From NCBI GenBank assembly GCA_003427395.1, contig BFEA01000034.1, forward strand, positions 4,661,794-4,725,793: a DNA stretch of 64,000 bases, in the 5' to 3' direction. The notes beneath the pieces were generated by a model. The model ran no database searches and was not told the DNA's origin. It saw only the letters and a program-made list of their open reading frames with translations. The stretch comes from Chara braunii. Taxonomy: Eukaryota; Streptophyta; Charophyceae; Charales; Characeae. Below, one piece after another: positions 1 to 11,413 of the stretch (position 1 is the first letter of the stretch; every line of letters starts with the position of its first letter). Made by a program: the position numbers and the translations under genes.

Positions 1-176
1 ATTTGATATTGATACCCCACGAGCTGAACCAGATATGATGAGAGGAGGTCCTTGCCCGAAATTATAGCTCTTCCAGAGTATATTTCGACAGCAGAAAAGT
101 TATGGTTCCAGCTTTCTGCTCGTGGAGGCAGAGCGTTTTCTGTTTGTTGGTTCCTACATAAGGTGAGTTGTCAGTC

Positions 177-624
177 CGGAAGTATCTTGTCTGGCAGTCT
201 GTCCAGATACATGTAGTGGAGCAAGGGGTCCATTCGAGATAGATAGAGAGAAGAATATGGGCCTCGCTGCACTACTCTCGAAATGTGCAAAACGAGAGTG
301 AATCTTCCGCTAGAATTCGGAAAGATACACCGCCAAGATTTTTGTCTTTTGTGCATGTCGAGAGTAGTGCAGCAATGCCCTATATTTTAGGTCCATTCTT
401 GCGATTGCACCTCGGAAGTATCTTGTCTGGCAGTCTGTCCAGATACATGTAGTGGAGCAAGGTCCATTCGAGATAGATAGAGAGAAGAATATGGGCCTCG
501 CTGCACTACTCTCGAAATGTGCAAAACGAGAGTGAATCTTTCGCTAGAATTTGGAAAGATACACCGCCAAGATTTTTGTCTTTTGTGCATGTCGAGAGTA
601 GTGCAGCAACGCCCTATATTTTAC
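177..624 (+). repeat. Direct repeat, two ~212 bp copies
   Basis: Two near-identical copies, 177-389 and 413-624, are separated by 23 bases. Both begin at a CGGAAGTATC sequence and end at CCCTATATTTTA. They differ by a handful of substitutions and one or two indels. The short open frames on the minus strand are merely the repeat read twice. Origin unknown. Confidence 0.85.
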
Positions 625-868
625 CTCGGACGGCTCTGAAATCACAATTCCAAAATCCGAACCCATAACTTTTTCCACAGATGGCAGGGACGTCGCAGAA
701 GGATATAATCTCAGCAGAGTCTCATCAGAAGCATAGTGTTCCCCTCGTGGCTGAGGGTGAAAGAGCATCAGATGTTGCCAATGGTAACTGGTCCATTGGA
801 CCACAAGATGACAAATTGGATTAGGGGCCTACCCGACCCACATCTTAGGAAAAACACATGGCTGTTCT

Positions 869-984
869 CCGCTGCTGATCTGCATAGATCAGCGGCGGAT
901 ATATTCTGCCCGTTTTTCTTATAGAAATGGGGTCCTGGCCGATCTTTGCCGCTGATCTGCGACGATCGGCGGCCAAGATTGGCC
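869..984. repeat. Pair of imperfect hairpins (foldback/MITE-like)
   Basis: Two inverted repeats sit close together. 869-898 has 13 bp arms with one mismatch around a 4-base loop. 937-984 has ~22 bp arms with several mismatches around a ~3-base loop. Both share a CCGCTGATCTGC-like core, so they may be halves of one decayed foldback element. No coding capacity. Confidence 0.5.
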
Positions 985-2852
985 ACTTTCTGTACTTGAA
1001 AAATCCGGGCCTACGGGACCCGGTTTCGAAATTGCGGGGCAGGGCCCGCCCCCACGAGGCCTTGGGAACACATACGCGCCGACAAAAAAAAAAAATTCAG
1101 CCCCCAGCAAAAATGCGCTGGGGGCAACCGGGAGGGAACCGGCCCGGGCCACCGGCCGGTCCAACCGGAAGGACCAGCCCTGGTAAAATCATCATTCTCC
1201 ACCACTCTGACCTTTCTTAAGGTGCTTTTCTTAATGGCGATCAGAACCCGCGACTCCTTGTCCAGAATACTGACCGTGACTCCTGGAGATAGTCAACATT
1301 GGTTTCTGTATATCGTTCACACTCATATTCCTTGCACTCGCTCCTCCTCCAGCGCCCTCCTTCCATCCACGTCGCACTATCGTACAAGCAATTCACAGCG
1401 CTTCCGCAACTTGCACATCAACCCTGCTTCCTGATGCTGTTGGGCTTTTACACTTGTGCAGACATCTTCTGTTGATTATGGATTGGTCCCCTTTGCCTTT
1501 GTTCCCGGCTTCTGGAAGCTTATGGACTCTTCTTGGGTTTGTCTGCTTGCCCGGATCGACTGATACCTGGCCTCCCGACTCTGGTGATCCTGGCTGAACT
1601 TTGTGTGCCTTCTAAAGACAGACCCTTCAACCCATAACTGTTATCTACCATGGACTTCCTACCATGATCTACTTAACTAGCCAGCCTAGGGCTGCAATCG
1701 TGGTACAAACAAAACTGCTCTTCTAAAGTATTTGTGAACATTGTACAAGTGGCTGGAATCACTAATGGGACATCGAATGGGACTTGGGATTTGGGACTGG
1801 ACCTTCGACTCGGACCTGGGACCTGGGACTCATGACTCTGGTGCAGCGTGAAATCCTTTCAGATGCCTTCGAAGGCAACAGGTGCATCCAGTGCTTGGGG
1901 ATTGTGATGGCTTAAAAGGTGGAGACAATTGCGCATCTGTTCAGTTTGCACTATCTCCTGAGCATCTTTCAGCGCAGAGGAGGGCGTTTGTATGACGGGA
2001 GGGCATTTGAGAAAAACCTTCACCAGATGACACACAGGATTTGAGAAAGGCAGCGGCTGCTGCAATCGATATTTATGGCCCTGGCTGCAAATCCATTCTG
2101 GGGACCTTCAGTTTGGTTCCTTTCCCCCCCAGCAAGTCATACAATTACATCATGTACCCTCTCACAAGTGTACAGCACTTCCGTCTGTTTGGTGGAAGGA
2201 GCCGTGAACAGCTCGAACAGCACTGATAGTTCCATTTCTTTCACGGAGGATCGACTGTCAGCTTGCCACATCTCAGACCATTTCCTGAGTCTGTGTCCCT
2301 TTTGCAATCCTTTTTTCTCTCATTTTTCCCCTTTTTTCTTTGCCCTGCTCCCCCCTCCTGGAGACCCTTGTGCAGAGAGTGGTACATTACCCCCCAGACT
2401 GCCTGCATCTTTCTTCAGTTGTTTCACAAATCCTTTGTATCCTTTTCCTTTTTCTAATATCAGCTAAGGAAGCCAGTACCTTGTTGGATAGACCCTTGGC
2501 CTGTTTTCTAAATGCAGAACAAAAACTTATATCAAGTTTCATAAACTTTTATTGGAAAAAGCCAGCTGCATTGTCTTCCTGACGCCATTCATAAAACACA
2601 CAGCCCACATTGCTGAATGGCACACGAGTGCGCACTTTCAACTGTTGATTTTAACTTGATAAACTGCTCACAAGGAGACAAAGAGAGAAAAGAAAAAAAC
2701 AGCTCATGAGTTCAGATCCTGATGGAATCAGATGGATGCAATAATGGTGGGGACTATCCCCTTTACAGAAAAAAGTCATTTTTAAAATCCTTTGGTTCAC
2801 GTTGGTTGTAACTTGTAAGTGATTGAACAAACTGATGGGGCGTTCTATGCAG

Positions 2853-2925
2853 GTATGTTCCCGATGCTATTAAAGGCGATTTTGATTCCATAAGACCAGA
2901 AGTGAAGGACTACTACGCGAAACTG
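2853..2925 (+). CDS. TPK: Thiamine pyrophosphokinase, internal exon (GDFDSIR motif)
   Basis: Thiamine pyrophosphokinase transfers pyrophosphate from ATP to thiamine to make the cofactor thiamine diphosphate; in plants it acts in the cytosol. The 73-base segment is bounded by an AG acceptor (2851-2852) and a GT donor (2926-2927). One leading base completes a codon, then 24 codons follow containing the family's conserved VPDAIKGDFDSIRPEV segment, ending in phase 0. The next exon, at 18815, starts in phase 0 and continues the family order exactly. The GD-DSIR motif belongs to the metal/diphosphate-binding part of the active site. No earlier exon was found in the window. Identification rests on recalled family motifs, not a search. 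Confidence 0.85.
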
Positions 2926-3611
2926 GTAAATGGATTTTTATTGTGGGGCTCTTAGGGAACTCAGCTAACTGGGTGAAGAGTGCTGGCTGCCAGATCAATA
3001 GAAATACCCTGATTGCTCCTGCCAATGCCCTGATGGACTGAGTCACCCTTGTGCGAGCTTTGGAAATTTCACTGGACTACTGTCTTCCCCCAAACATAAC
3101 GCACCCTGATACTGCATGTGTACATGCCATAAGCAGGGCTCGCTGTGTTTGGGGGAAGACGGTAGTGAATACGGACAGCCAATGGAAGTGCCTGTCCGGA
3201 GAATAGAAAAGACAAAAGTGAAGACAGTAGTGAATCCTGACAGCCAATGGAGGTGCCTGTCCAGAGAACAGAAAAGACGAAAGTGGCACTGACATTATTG
3301 CACCTGAGGTGTCAGCAATGTCTTTGTACATGTGCTTCGCTTAATCTCGAATATGTGTTGCAAGATGTGCCTGCATGTGTGTACACAGGCCTCCACAGTA
3401 TGATTGTGTATGTGTGCATGCATGTTTGTGGGTGTGCAAGGAAGAAGCAGAAGAGGGGCAGGACGGAGACAATTTACAATGACAGAGATCTGAGGCATAC
3501 AACTCTTTTCTTTACACGCCTACACGCTCACGACCAGTCCTTTCACTTTTGGCTGCCTCCCCCCGTCCTGCCCCCACCTCCTGCCCCCACCTCCTAACAG
3601 ACACACAACAT

Positions 3612-3612
<1 letters not shown>

Positions 3613-3651
<39 letters not shown>
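3613..3651. repeat. (CA)n microsatellite
   Basis: An essentially pure CA dinucleotide run of about 39 bases, followed by CAGAGACACA. Confidence 0.95.
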
Positions 3652-3655
<4 letters not shown>

Positions 3656-5989
3656 ACACACTCCCACTTGCTTCAACTTTGGATGCACTCATCTGGGTGG
3701 AATAGGGGCTGTTCTGGTGAATATCCAAAACACACGCCCTCCTCTTCTGTAGTACTAATAAATGCATACAAGAGAGCATCATTCAGAGGACAGAGAATAT
3801 GAGCTGAAGATCTGAGGAAAAGTGAACAGGAATATACCTCCCCCTTTTCTTTGTGTGAGGAATGTGTCCTCAGGGGCCTTTAGAGAACATGCATATGTTC
3901 TGACTGTGGCCCCCAGCAAAGCCTCGTGTCCGCCCTAAATGAAGGCGGGCCTGAATATTCACCAGAGGCCCTTATCTCAGCATTTTCCTATGCGGATCTC
4001 GGACAGTTGCTGCACGACAGTTGGTTGAAGAGCAACCTGAGGCCTTACCCTGGGTCCGGGTGGTTGAGACCAGGGCAAGTTGTACCTCACGTGACCCTAT
4101 TCTGTCGTAGGGGTTCGCGAGAGGTATGGCTGGCGCACTTGGCCGGAGTGGCAACGCTCTACGACTAAGTCCTGCAAAATCCTACGTGACGCGGCCGGGA
4201 GGGTCCCACTGCGGGACCGATGCGCTCGACATCGCTGCTCTAAGTGTCGCGGGCCTACTCCTGCCACTTCAGGGTCTTCCCCGCTGCAACCCTCAAAGTC
4301 ACGGCCACAGGTAAGTATCGTTGTCGGGCGACCAAAGTCAGTTGGCCCCTAGAAATTAGGAAATTTTGAGCCTATGTCAGTCTTCTAGGCTCATTTTTAT
4401 TGCTTCTTTTTATGATGGCGAATAGAAAAACAGGGTGCCCGGGACGACCCATGTTTTCTGCCCCCTCATCTACTAACACTGGGCCTACCATCACGTTTCT
4501 GGATATATTATCTTACCCTACATAAGACACCCGTTTTATGAGGTTATTTTACCCCTATTTTCATTTCCTCTAATACTCAATTGCGGAAGCACACGCGGGC
4601 TTCCACACGGGCGACTTTGTGTGACCGAGTTGATGACAGGAATGTATTTATTTTAACACCAGTAATTAAAGTCAGAAATAAATAAAAAAGTTAAAAAAAC
4701 TTCAAAAGCGATTAAATTTCATTAAAATGAACCTAATTTTGAACGATTTTGTTTGGCCCTTCGTTTTTGGTGCCTGATTATGTCTCCCGTCATTCTTACC
4801 CGATCTGTCCTATTTTACAAACCTCTCTTCAACCCTTATTTTGGTGTGTGCATGACCCCGCGTATAATTGCATTTATGAGCTCGTCGGGTGCCAGGCGGG
4901 ATTGGCTGTTTTGGGGGTCGCTGCGTGATGTTGCGGGGGGGACTGTTATGTGGAGGCTTGAACCACGTAATGACTACTCGGGATTGTTTTTGGTTAAGAG
5001 CCGCTTTTGTTCTGTGACATTTCTGCCGGACAGCTTGTTCATCCCGATGTCGGATTACTTTTTTTTACCTTGATGACATCAGTGCTACTGCACCCCTGGT
5101 ATGGTCACTCTCTGAATTTTATATGGGGTTTCGAGGTTCAGCGTGCCTTGGTAACTGGCCTTGTAAGGTCACTGGTTCTATTTGGGGGGGTGTATGCGGC
5201 CACACAAGGGCCATTTTCTCCTCCGACAACTTATTATTGGGGCCCGATTGGGGCCAGGTATGAGTGAGCGTGTTAATTGCCGGCTGGTACCGTGGGCACC
5301 GAGCACGTCTCCGTGCTGCTGAAGACTGCCCAGACGAAAACATGCACTCACTGGTACTAGGACCGAGGGATACACAGAGTGGACCGAGATTTTCGGGGTC
5401 ATTTGGGACTGAGGCGACTTGAGTGAACACAACTCACGGATTACGACCGCAGGGAACGCAGTTCACGAGTCTGTTGGATCCCGTAGCTGTTTGTGAGGCG
5501 CTGCAGTTCGGTGGTGGTCAACCTTTGCATGGTGGTGTTTGAGGCCGCTGGCGGACCCCCACTGGGCCCTGGGAGGCCCCAGCCTAGAGCTTTGACACAC
5601 CTCAGGGGATTCCCCCCCGGGGTCCAGCAGAAAGCTTGTCATGTTTCTACTCAGCAGGTTTGCAAAGACGGAGGAAGGAACTAGTGCTCAGCTGCAACGA
5701 CCTGGCGCCTGCTGATAAGGCGAAGAGGTTCTCTCTCTGTCTTAGAAAAGCCTGCACAGTTTTAATGATCATCCTCATGGTTTTTTCTACTCAATTTTGA
5801 GATAAGGGACGCTGAGCCCGGTTCTCAGCAAAGTCTTGTGTTCACTTCGGGCAGACTGTGAGGACCCCGGCCTCAAACTTTCTCATGGATAATATCAGCC
5901 TTGGGCACTGGGCCCTTTTTTGCAAAAAAAAAAAAAAAAAAAGAGGCCGCTGGTGGACGTTCAGGAGAGGTCAAAGCGGTTTGAGAGAG

Positions 5990-7063
5990 GCAGCGGACGA
6001 GAGAGAGAGAGGGAGAAAGAGAGCTTATACCCATGTTGTTGGTGTATCAGGCTGCAAATATGGTGAGATACACAAGAAAAAGCTGGCTTAAAAGTTAAAA
6101 TTCTTTTATTTTATTTTTTATTTTATGGCGTGAGTGTAACAGACGGCTATTGCCGGCAGATACATCCAGATTAGAACTGGAGCGGATGAGACATTGGGCA
6201 AGAGAGTATGCAAGAGAAAGCGCGAGCAAGCGTGTGAGGGAGCATGTGCGAGGGCATGGGACTGAGAAAGAGTGAGTGAGGGAGATTGAGACAGAGAAAG
6301 AGGGAGCTCTTGTGAACAATTGAGAGAGCTTGTATGTGGAGCATGAAGGGAAGTAGCGGGCTAGTGTGCAGTCGGATGCATGAGAGAGAAGAGAGATATT
6401 GAGGGAGCGAGAGAGAGTGAGTGCGTGTGTGCCTGATAGTGAGAGGAAGAAGTGGGAAGGATGGTCAGTGAGGGCCTGTATGAGTGAGGGGGAGATGAAC
6501 ACGGCATGTATGTGGTCCTAAGCGCGGGAAATTACGTTCAAGCATGATCGGATGTTGATCTACTGGCACAAACTGACAGCGGCGGGCCAAGAAGATGACA
6601 AAAGAGCGGGTGAGACAGAGATCATGAGGGAGAAGAGGGGACCTGCCTGCCTGGAANAGGAGATAATAAGCTATTGTAATCAACACCGCGAACCCGGCCC
6701 TAAGCATGGCTAAGTTCATCCAAGTTCGAGTGTGAGAGAGGCCAAGAAGCATTCGTCATATGCACACACTCTCAACTACACACCCGTGGTGTTCAAATAC
6801 ATACAGTGCACGGATCTGACAAGGCTTTTGGGCCTGATCCATTTGCTGTTGGGAGCTTGAGCTGGAGAGAGAGAGAGAGAAGAGGACCGAGAGTGTGAGT
6901 GTGAGTGAGTTGGTGAGAGGGACAAGAGAGTAAGACAGTGAGAGAGAGAGTGGGAGCATTCATGTGCGTGTGTTAGAGAGAGAGAGAGAGAGAGAGAGAA
7001 GATCAGAGGGTGAGCGCCCGTGAGTACCTGTGCCGCCGCAAGGGTGAGAACTGCCGTGCTTGC

Positions 7064-7117
<54 letters not shown>

Positions 7118-7260
7118 ATGGGAGAGTGAGATACGGCGAAGAGAAATGTGGGAATATTAGAGAGAGAGAGAGGTGAGAGTTAGTGTGGAAGAGGCAAGAG
7201 AGTTAGAGAGATACAGAGTAAGGTGAAGGGCACGGCTCTGTTTATTGTTCCAAATTTAAT
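5990..7260. repeat. Purine-rich (GAGA/GTGAG) low-complexity tract with (TG)n
   Basis: A ~1.3 kb stretch on the + strand dominated by GA, GTGA and GAGTG motifs, with a pure (TG)n block at about 7064-7117 and a single N at 6657. Open frames on either strand translate to Ser/Leu- or Arg/Glu-rich low-complexity peptides and are not supported as genes. Confidence 0.85.
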
Positions 7261-7390
7261 TAACCTGGCCGTGAACAGGGCCAGGTTCATTCATAGTTGA
7301 GCCAGCTAGCTTGCAGCCTAGCAGCGGGGATACTTGAAGCCTGATCGACGCACGGGGCAGAAAGGGGCACAAGAACGAGCAAGCAGGCGA

Positions 7391-7392
7391 GA

Positions 7393-7473
<81 letters not shown>
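7391..7473. repeat. (AC)n-(GA)n compound microsatellite
   Basis: A (AC)10 run at 7391-7410 passes directly into (GA)n at 7411-7473. Confidence 0.95.
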
Positions 7474-7474
<1 letters not shown>

Positions 7475-8847
7475 ACGACCGTGAGATGGGAAAGTGGGCC
7501 ATGAATATTGTGGTGTGTCCCGCCATGATCAAACTGAAGATTCATTCAATGGAGCGGGGCACAGCACACTGCAAATAGACGCATATCTTTCCAGATACTT
7601 TCTGAAGTCACTTTCCCATTACCCTCCTTTGCTGATTAGCTGGAGGAGGCCGCTGCGCGCTGAAACTAGGACGGTGATGATGAACCTTGCCATCTTCCAG
7701 CTGAAGATTCATCCTCCTTTCCCCCGTTCGGTAAACGGTTGAGTGGGTTGCAACCCACGAGGAACAATGAAAGTAGCGGTGTAGCCTGCCTTGTGCTAAC
7801 GGAAGATTGATTATTATTGCAATTCCCTGTTTGTGACTGGGCGACTACCCCTTTTGCCTGTCACAGTGGGGTTCCATAGGCAAACAGGGAGAGCTTATGA
7901 CTTTGATATGGGCTGTTCATCGAGGTTGTATCTGTTGTTTGGCAGACTTGAATCCGGGTAGTGACGATGAAGGTCGTCCTCCCTGTGGACATTGGATGTA
8001 TGCTGTTGAACGGATCAAATCGCGGTGAATATTCCTGTTGAGGGTGCAAATCAGGTATCGTGTGAACAGCGGCAAGCGAGCTGCAGCGCAGTGTGAGAAC
8101 TGCAGGAATACCCATAGGGTTTCCCCTGAGTTCTACACATGTCCCCTTTCCTGCTGTAATTTCATCTGAGTCTTTCACAAGCTCCGAACCTCGGGAAGAG
8201 CATTCAGGCAAGGTAGCAGGGGCTTGGGCAAATTTGCAAAGATAACCCAAGGGTTTTGGGCAAGTATCACACATGCGCCTATTTAGGTATGGTCGAACGC
8301 CTACCTCCTACAGCATCCTGGCGCTGTGAAATTTGGATTCTGGGCTGCATCACGGCAACAGGGGACTTCAGTCTGGGTAAAGATGGAGAAATACCCTTAG
8401 GGTTTTACCATAATTTGATTTGGGACTCTCCTCATGTGACAAACTTTGTAACTACCCCTGTAGCTTGGTCTTCATGCTGAACTTCTTTTTACCTTCGTTT
8501 ATTGCAAAAATATATTTGTGGTTTCGAGGGAATTTCTGTTCTTTTTTTGTGCCGTTAAATTTCAGTCATGTCCCTGCGGCTTGGTAGCACGGCTTAGGTC
8601 ATGGAAGGGTTCAAAGGGGGTAAGATAGGGAATAAAGGGGTTTAGAGGGGGCATGCTTAATTCGTTTTATAATTTTTATCTAAATATTATTTTCATTTTC
8701 GGTTTTATTTTTTATCTTCTTATCTGTTGAGATATGAAAGATGGCCTCAAGCCGAAAGTTGTTCGTATCATAGATATGTACAACATACTTTTTTTCCAGA
8801 TTTTTTTGATTTGTTTTTTTTCGGTAAAAAGATTTTTTTTTTTTGCG

Positions 8848-8967
8848 CAGGGCCGGATTTTCCATATCCGGAATTAATCCGGAATTTTCATCCGGATTGA
8901 AAATTCCGGATTGAAAATTCCGAATAAAATTGGTCTGCCGGATATCCGAATTCTCTACCTAGCCCTG
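8848..8967. mobile_element. hAT-like MITE with an internal palindrome
   Basis: The 120 bp segment begins CAGGGCCGG and ends GCCCTG, giving short terminal inverted repeats of the type seen in hAT-superfamily elements (known for the family; recalled). Inside, 8879-8890 (CCGGAATTTTCA) and 8898-8909 form a perfect 12 bp inverted repeat around a 7-base centre, with more CCGGA/GGATAT repeats on either side. It has no coding capacity. I do not see a convincing 8 bp target-site duplication, so insertion boundaries are tentative. Confidence 0.5.
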
Positions 8968-9225
8968 CGGTGACAACTCGAGGGTTTGAGCATCGACCAT
9001 AGATCTGCAGGCTTGAGGCGTATTTTTTATTTTAATTTTATTTTCCATTCTATTCATTTTGCAGCGTGGGCCTTCAAACCGTGGCCGCAAATGGGAGCGT
9101 GACAGGCAACACAAGCCTTGACTCCCTGTCGATCGCTGAGGACCTCGGAAGCGGGCGCAGCGGGTGACAGATGCTGTTGCCCTCGGCTTCACCGAGCGAC
9201 AGGCGTCCACCTCCTGGGGTTTCCT

Positions 9226-9443
9226 CACACCGGCCCCTCGAGCCTCCCGAACGCATAAGTACCCTTGCGGGTCACACACACACTCAAGCCGACAAGCACT
9301 CAAGCAGACATGCAGACCGCAAGCATGCACACACACAGACTTAGAAAACTCAGCAACAAACGGGAATCTCAGCAAGGTATACATTCCCTTGGCAAAACTC
9401 AGAAATCAGCTGTGTCTCAGTCGGTGTTTGGCTGGTCCTTACA
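9226..9443 (-). mobile_element. LTR fragment in inverted orientation, related to the 15755 LTR
   Basis: Read on the minus strand from 9443, this segment starts with TG and aligns with the first ~250 bases of the 3' LTR at 15755. Shared stretches include ACACAGCTGATTTCTGAG, CTAAGTCTGTGTGTGTGTG and GGGGCCGGT. Identity is moderate, with several indels, so it belongs to a diverged copy or subfamily. Its orientation is opposite to the gag-pol beginning at 9799, so it is not that element's 5' LTR. A purine-rich tract precedes the TG on the minus strand, as expected before an LTR start. Confidence 0.7.
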
Positions 9444-9798
9444 TAAGGGTCTTTCTCCTGCCCTCGTAAGGGACTTTCTGCTCGGCCCAATGAGTTCCTA
9501 ACCACCCCTACCCATGTGCACAGATCCATAGTACCATCCCTTCTCTAATCACGACTTGTGTTTACTAAGTCATCTTCAGCTCTTGTCCACTACCGGCAGG
9601 CAGCAGCGTCAGCAATAACCCCCTCAGACTTAACAGGAAGTCCCTAAATCCCCCCTTGGGGGATCACCAGTCACACGGAAGGTCCCCAAGTCCTGTGTTC
9701 GTCTAAGCGAGAGGGGGAGTGAACCTCTTGAGAGTCTGATTGATTCTTTTGCTGTCTGGCGACTCTCTGATCCACCTGCCCACACTGACAGTCCAAAG

Positions 9799-11391
9799 AT
9801 GGCCCTAACTTCAACACAATGGCGGGCCTTGTTAGATGCAGCCGGTGATGTTGAGAAACCACATATGCAAGCACTATTGGATGGTGCTATAAAACGGGAA
9901 CAGGAGACAGAGAAGGAGAGGAAGGAGACCCTGCTAAGAAGGCAAGTGGCTCTCCTAGAGACTGTCCCCTCACTGACCGAAGTGCAGTGTGGGGAACAGT
10001 TGCAGTCCATACTGACAGCCTTGGTTCAAGTCCGGAATCTTGAGGACCATACCACTCAGATCGCTGAAGTTTTTGCGAAGCTGCAGACTCTTCAGGATGA
10101 TCTGACTGAGATGACCCGCAAGTACCATGACTTGACCAAGGAGGTGGCTGACCTGCGACAAGCCCAAGTGGCCAACCCTCTCCCTCTACCCCCTGGGACC
10201 GGAGCTGCAATCGAAACTACTTCTGCCCCTCTTACTGTATCTTCTTCTACCTCTTCTTCGAGTGTGATGGTAACCTCCTCAGGACCTGCAGCAGGTGCAG
10301 ATTCCACTGTTGCTGTAACAAGCAATGAGGCTGGAACTTCTGCAATTGCTGCAGCCCCAAGACCGGAACNAGNTGCTGCTGGTCCNAGCCACGCCAGNCC
10401 CTATGTGGACCGGAAGGCGGTTCAAATACCGTCCAAGTACGATGGCAAGGAAGACATCGAGTCCTGGATCGGCTCCATGAGAGCCTACTTTGAGATCCTG
10501 GGGACTCAAGTTGAGACCCAGGCAGTTATCATGGGTATGAATGTCGAGCCACTCGTACGGGGCTTCCTAGAAGTCCAAGCAACGAGGGCTGGGTTTCAAA
10601 AGTCTGCACTAGCCAAATGGCTAAGGTCCACCCCGGTTGCCTCCCTCGAAGAACTCCTTATCTCAGAATACCAAGATCCGCATGTTGCTGCTAAAGCAAG
10701 GATTCATCTGGACAAAGTAAAGCACAACAAGTGGAATGGCTCCATGAAAAGCCTGCAGACCTATCTAAGCAAGCTGTTTGCCACTCCTGGTTTGGAATTG
10801 TCCACTCAATCTTGCTTAGATGTGGTCAAGGGCGCGGTTCCCACTAACTTNACTAGTCGCCTGGNNAGGGACTACATTGCTTATACTGACTGGCTTGCCT
10901 TAATGAAGGATGTAGTCAGTGTGGAGGCCATGGACCTCGTTAGCACGGCAGGCAGCAAAAAGCCCATGGGCGGCAGACGGTTCAAGGGCAGCAACCGTTT
11001 TGCTGTGCATGACCTGCTGGAGGCCGAAGGAGAAGCCGATGCGGTTAACCCCACTCTTGGTGACGATCAAGAGCAGGACTCCGATACAGCTTGTTCTTCA
11101 GCACATGAGTCCGACACAAATAACGAAGAAGAAATTTTTTCTGCCTTTAAAAAGACTGCCAACACTAAGGGACCGAATCGGAATTGCGGAAAGAGTTATG
11201 TCCAACTCCCCAAAGGAGTTAAGATCCCACCTAAACCGGAGAATGCATCTACCAAACCATGGGTTGACCTCCGGATCGCTGAGAATGACTGGCGGGGCAG
11301 ACTCAAAAAGGGGGTTTGCCTGCATTGCCAAAAGCCAAATCACAAGGTCCAAGATAGTTATAGGTTGCAGGGAAACCAGAACCGGGCGTAG
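9799..11391 (+). CDS. Gag polyprotein of the intronic gypsy element
   Basis: This 530-codon open frame should form the capsid/nucleocapsid shell packaging element RNA. The N-terminal ~135 residues are Leu/Glu/Lys-rich and coiled-coil-like. A Ser/Thr/Ala-rich linker with several Xs (ambiguous bases at 10370-10398) follows. Residues ~205-375 form a capsid-like helical region containing W-I-G-S-M and K-S-L-Q-T-Y-L. Near the C terminus is a zinc-knuckle pattern, CLHC-4-H-4, whose last position is Ser (AGT) where Cys is expected. The ATG at 9799 is chosen because it opens the frame and is followed by charged helical sequence. Gag ends with TAG at 11389, 13 bases after a GGGAAAC heptamer that would shift ribosomes into pol. 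Confidence 0.85.
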   Translation: MALTSTQWRALLDAAGDVEKPHMQALLDGAIKREQETEKERKETLLRRQVALLETVPSLTEVQCGEQLQSILTALVQVRNLEDHTTQIAEVFAKLQTLQDDLTEMTRKYHDLTKEVADLRQAQVANPLPLPPGTGAAIETTSAPLTVSSSTSSSSVMVTSSGPAAGADSTVAVTSNEAGTSAIAAAPRPEXXAAGXSHAXPYVDRKAVQIPSKYDGKEDIESWIGSMRAYFEILGTQVETQAVIMGMNVEPLVRGFLEVQATRAGFQKSALAKWLRSTPVASLEELLISEYQDPHVAAKARIHLDKVKHNKWNGSMKSLQTYLSKLFATPGLELSTQSCLDVVKGAVPTNXTSRLXRDYIAYTDWLALMKDVVSVEAMDLVSTAGSKKPMGGRRFKGSNRFAVHDLLEAEGEADAVNPTLGDDQEQDSDTACSSAHESDTNNEEEIFSAFKKTANTKGPNRNCGKSYVQLPKGVKIPPKPENASTKPWVDLRIAENDWRGRLKKGVCLHCQKPNHKVQDSYRLQGNQNRA

Positions 11392-11413
11392 AGTCAGATT
11401 CAGCAAACTCTAC
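11370..11413 (+). promoter_or_regulatory. -1 programmed ribosomal frameshift signal between gag and pol
   Basis: GGGAAAC at 11370-11376 lies exactly in the gag frame as G-GGA-AAC, a classic slippery heptamer. Gag stops 13 bases later (11389-11391). The pol frame is open from 11364 in the -1 frame. Downstream, GTAGAGT (11388-11394) pairs perfectly with ACTCTAC (11407-11413) across a 12-base loop, starting 11 bases after the heptamer. Spacing is slightly longer than the usual 5-9 bases. The same heptamer is known from the gypsy-derived PEG10 gene and Sushi-class elements. Confidence 0.75.

Larger units (their letters stand above)
1..2852. other. Non-coding DNA upstream of the first recognised TPK exon
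   Basis: No coding region could be supported here. The stretch holds a direct repeat (177-624), two imperfect hairpins (869-984), and otherwise unremarkable sequence. I looked for the N-terminal part of thiamine pyrophosphokinase, which should carry an ADGGAN-like motif before the exon at 2853, and did not find it. It probably lies upstream of the window. Short open frames here are unlikely to be genes. Confidence 0.5.

Noticed and set aside
171-604. Two similar 61-67 codon minus-strand ORFs
   Set aside because: They come from the 212 bp direct repeat, with no domain and no independent sign of coding.
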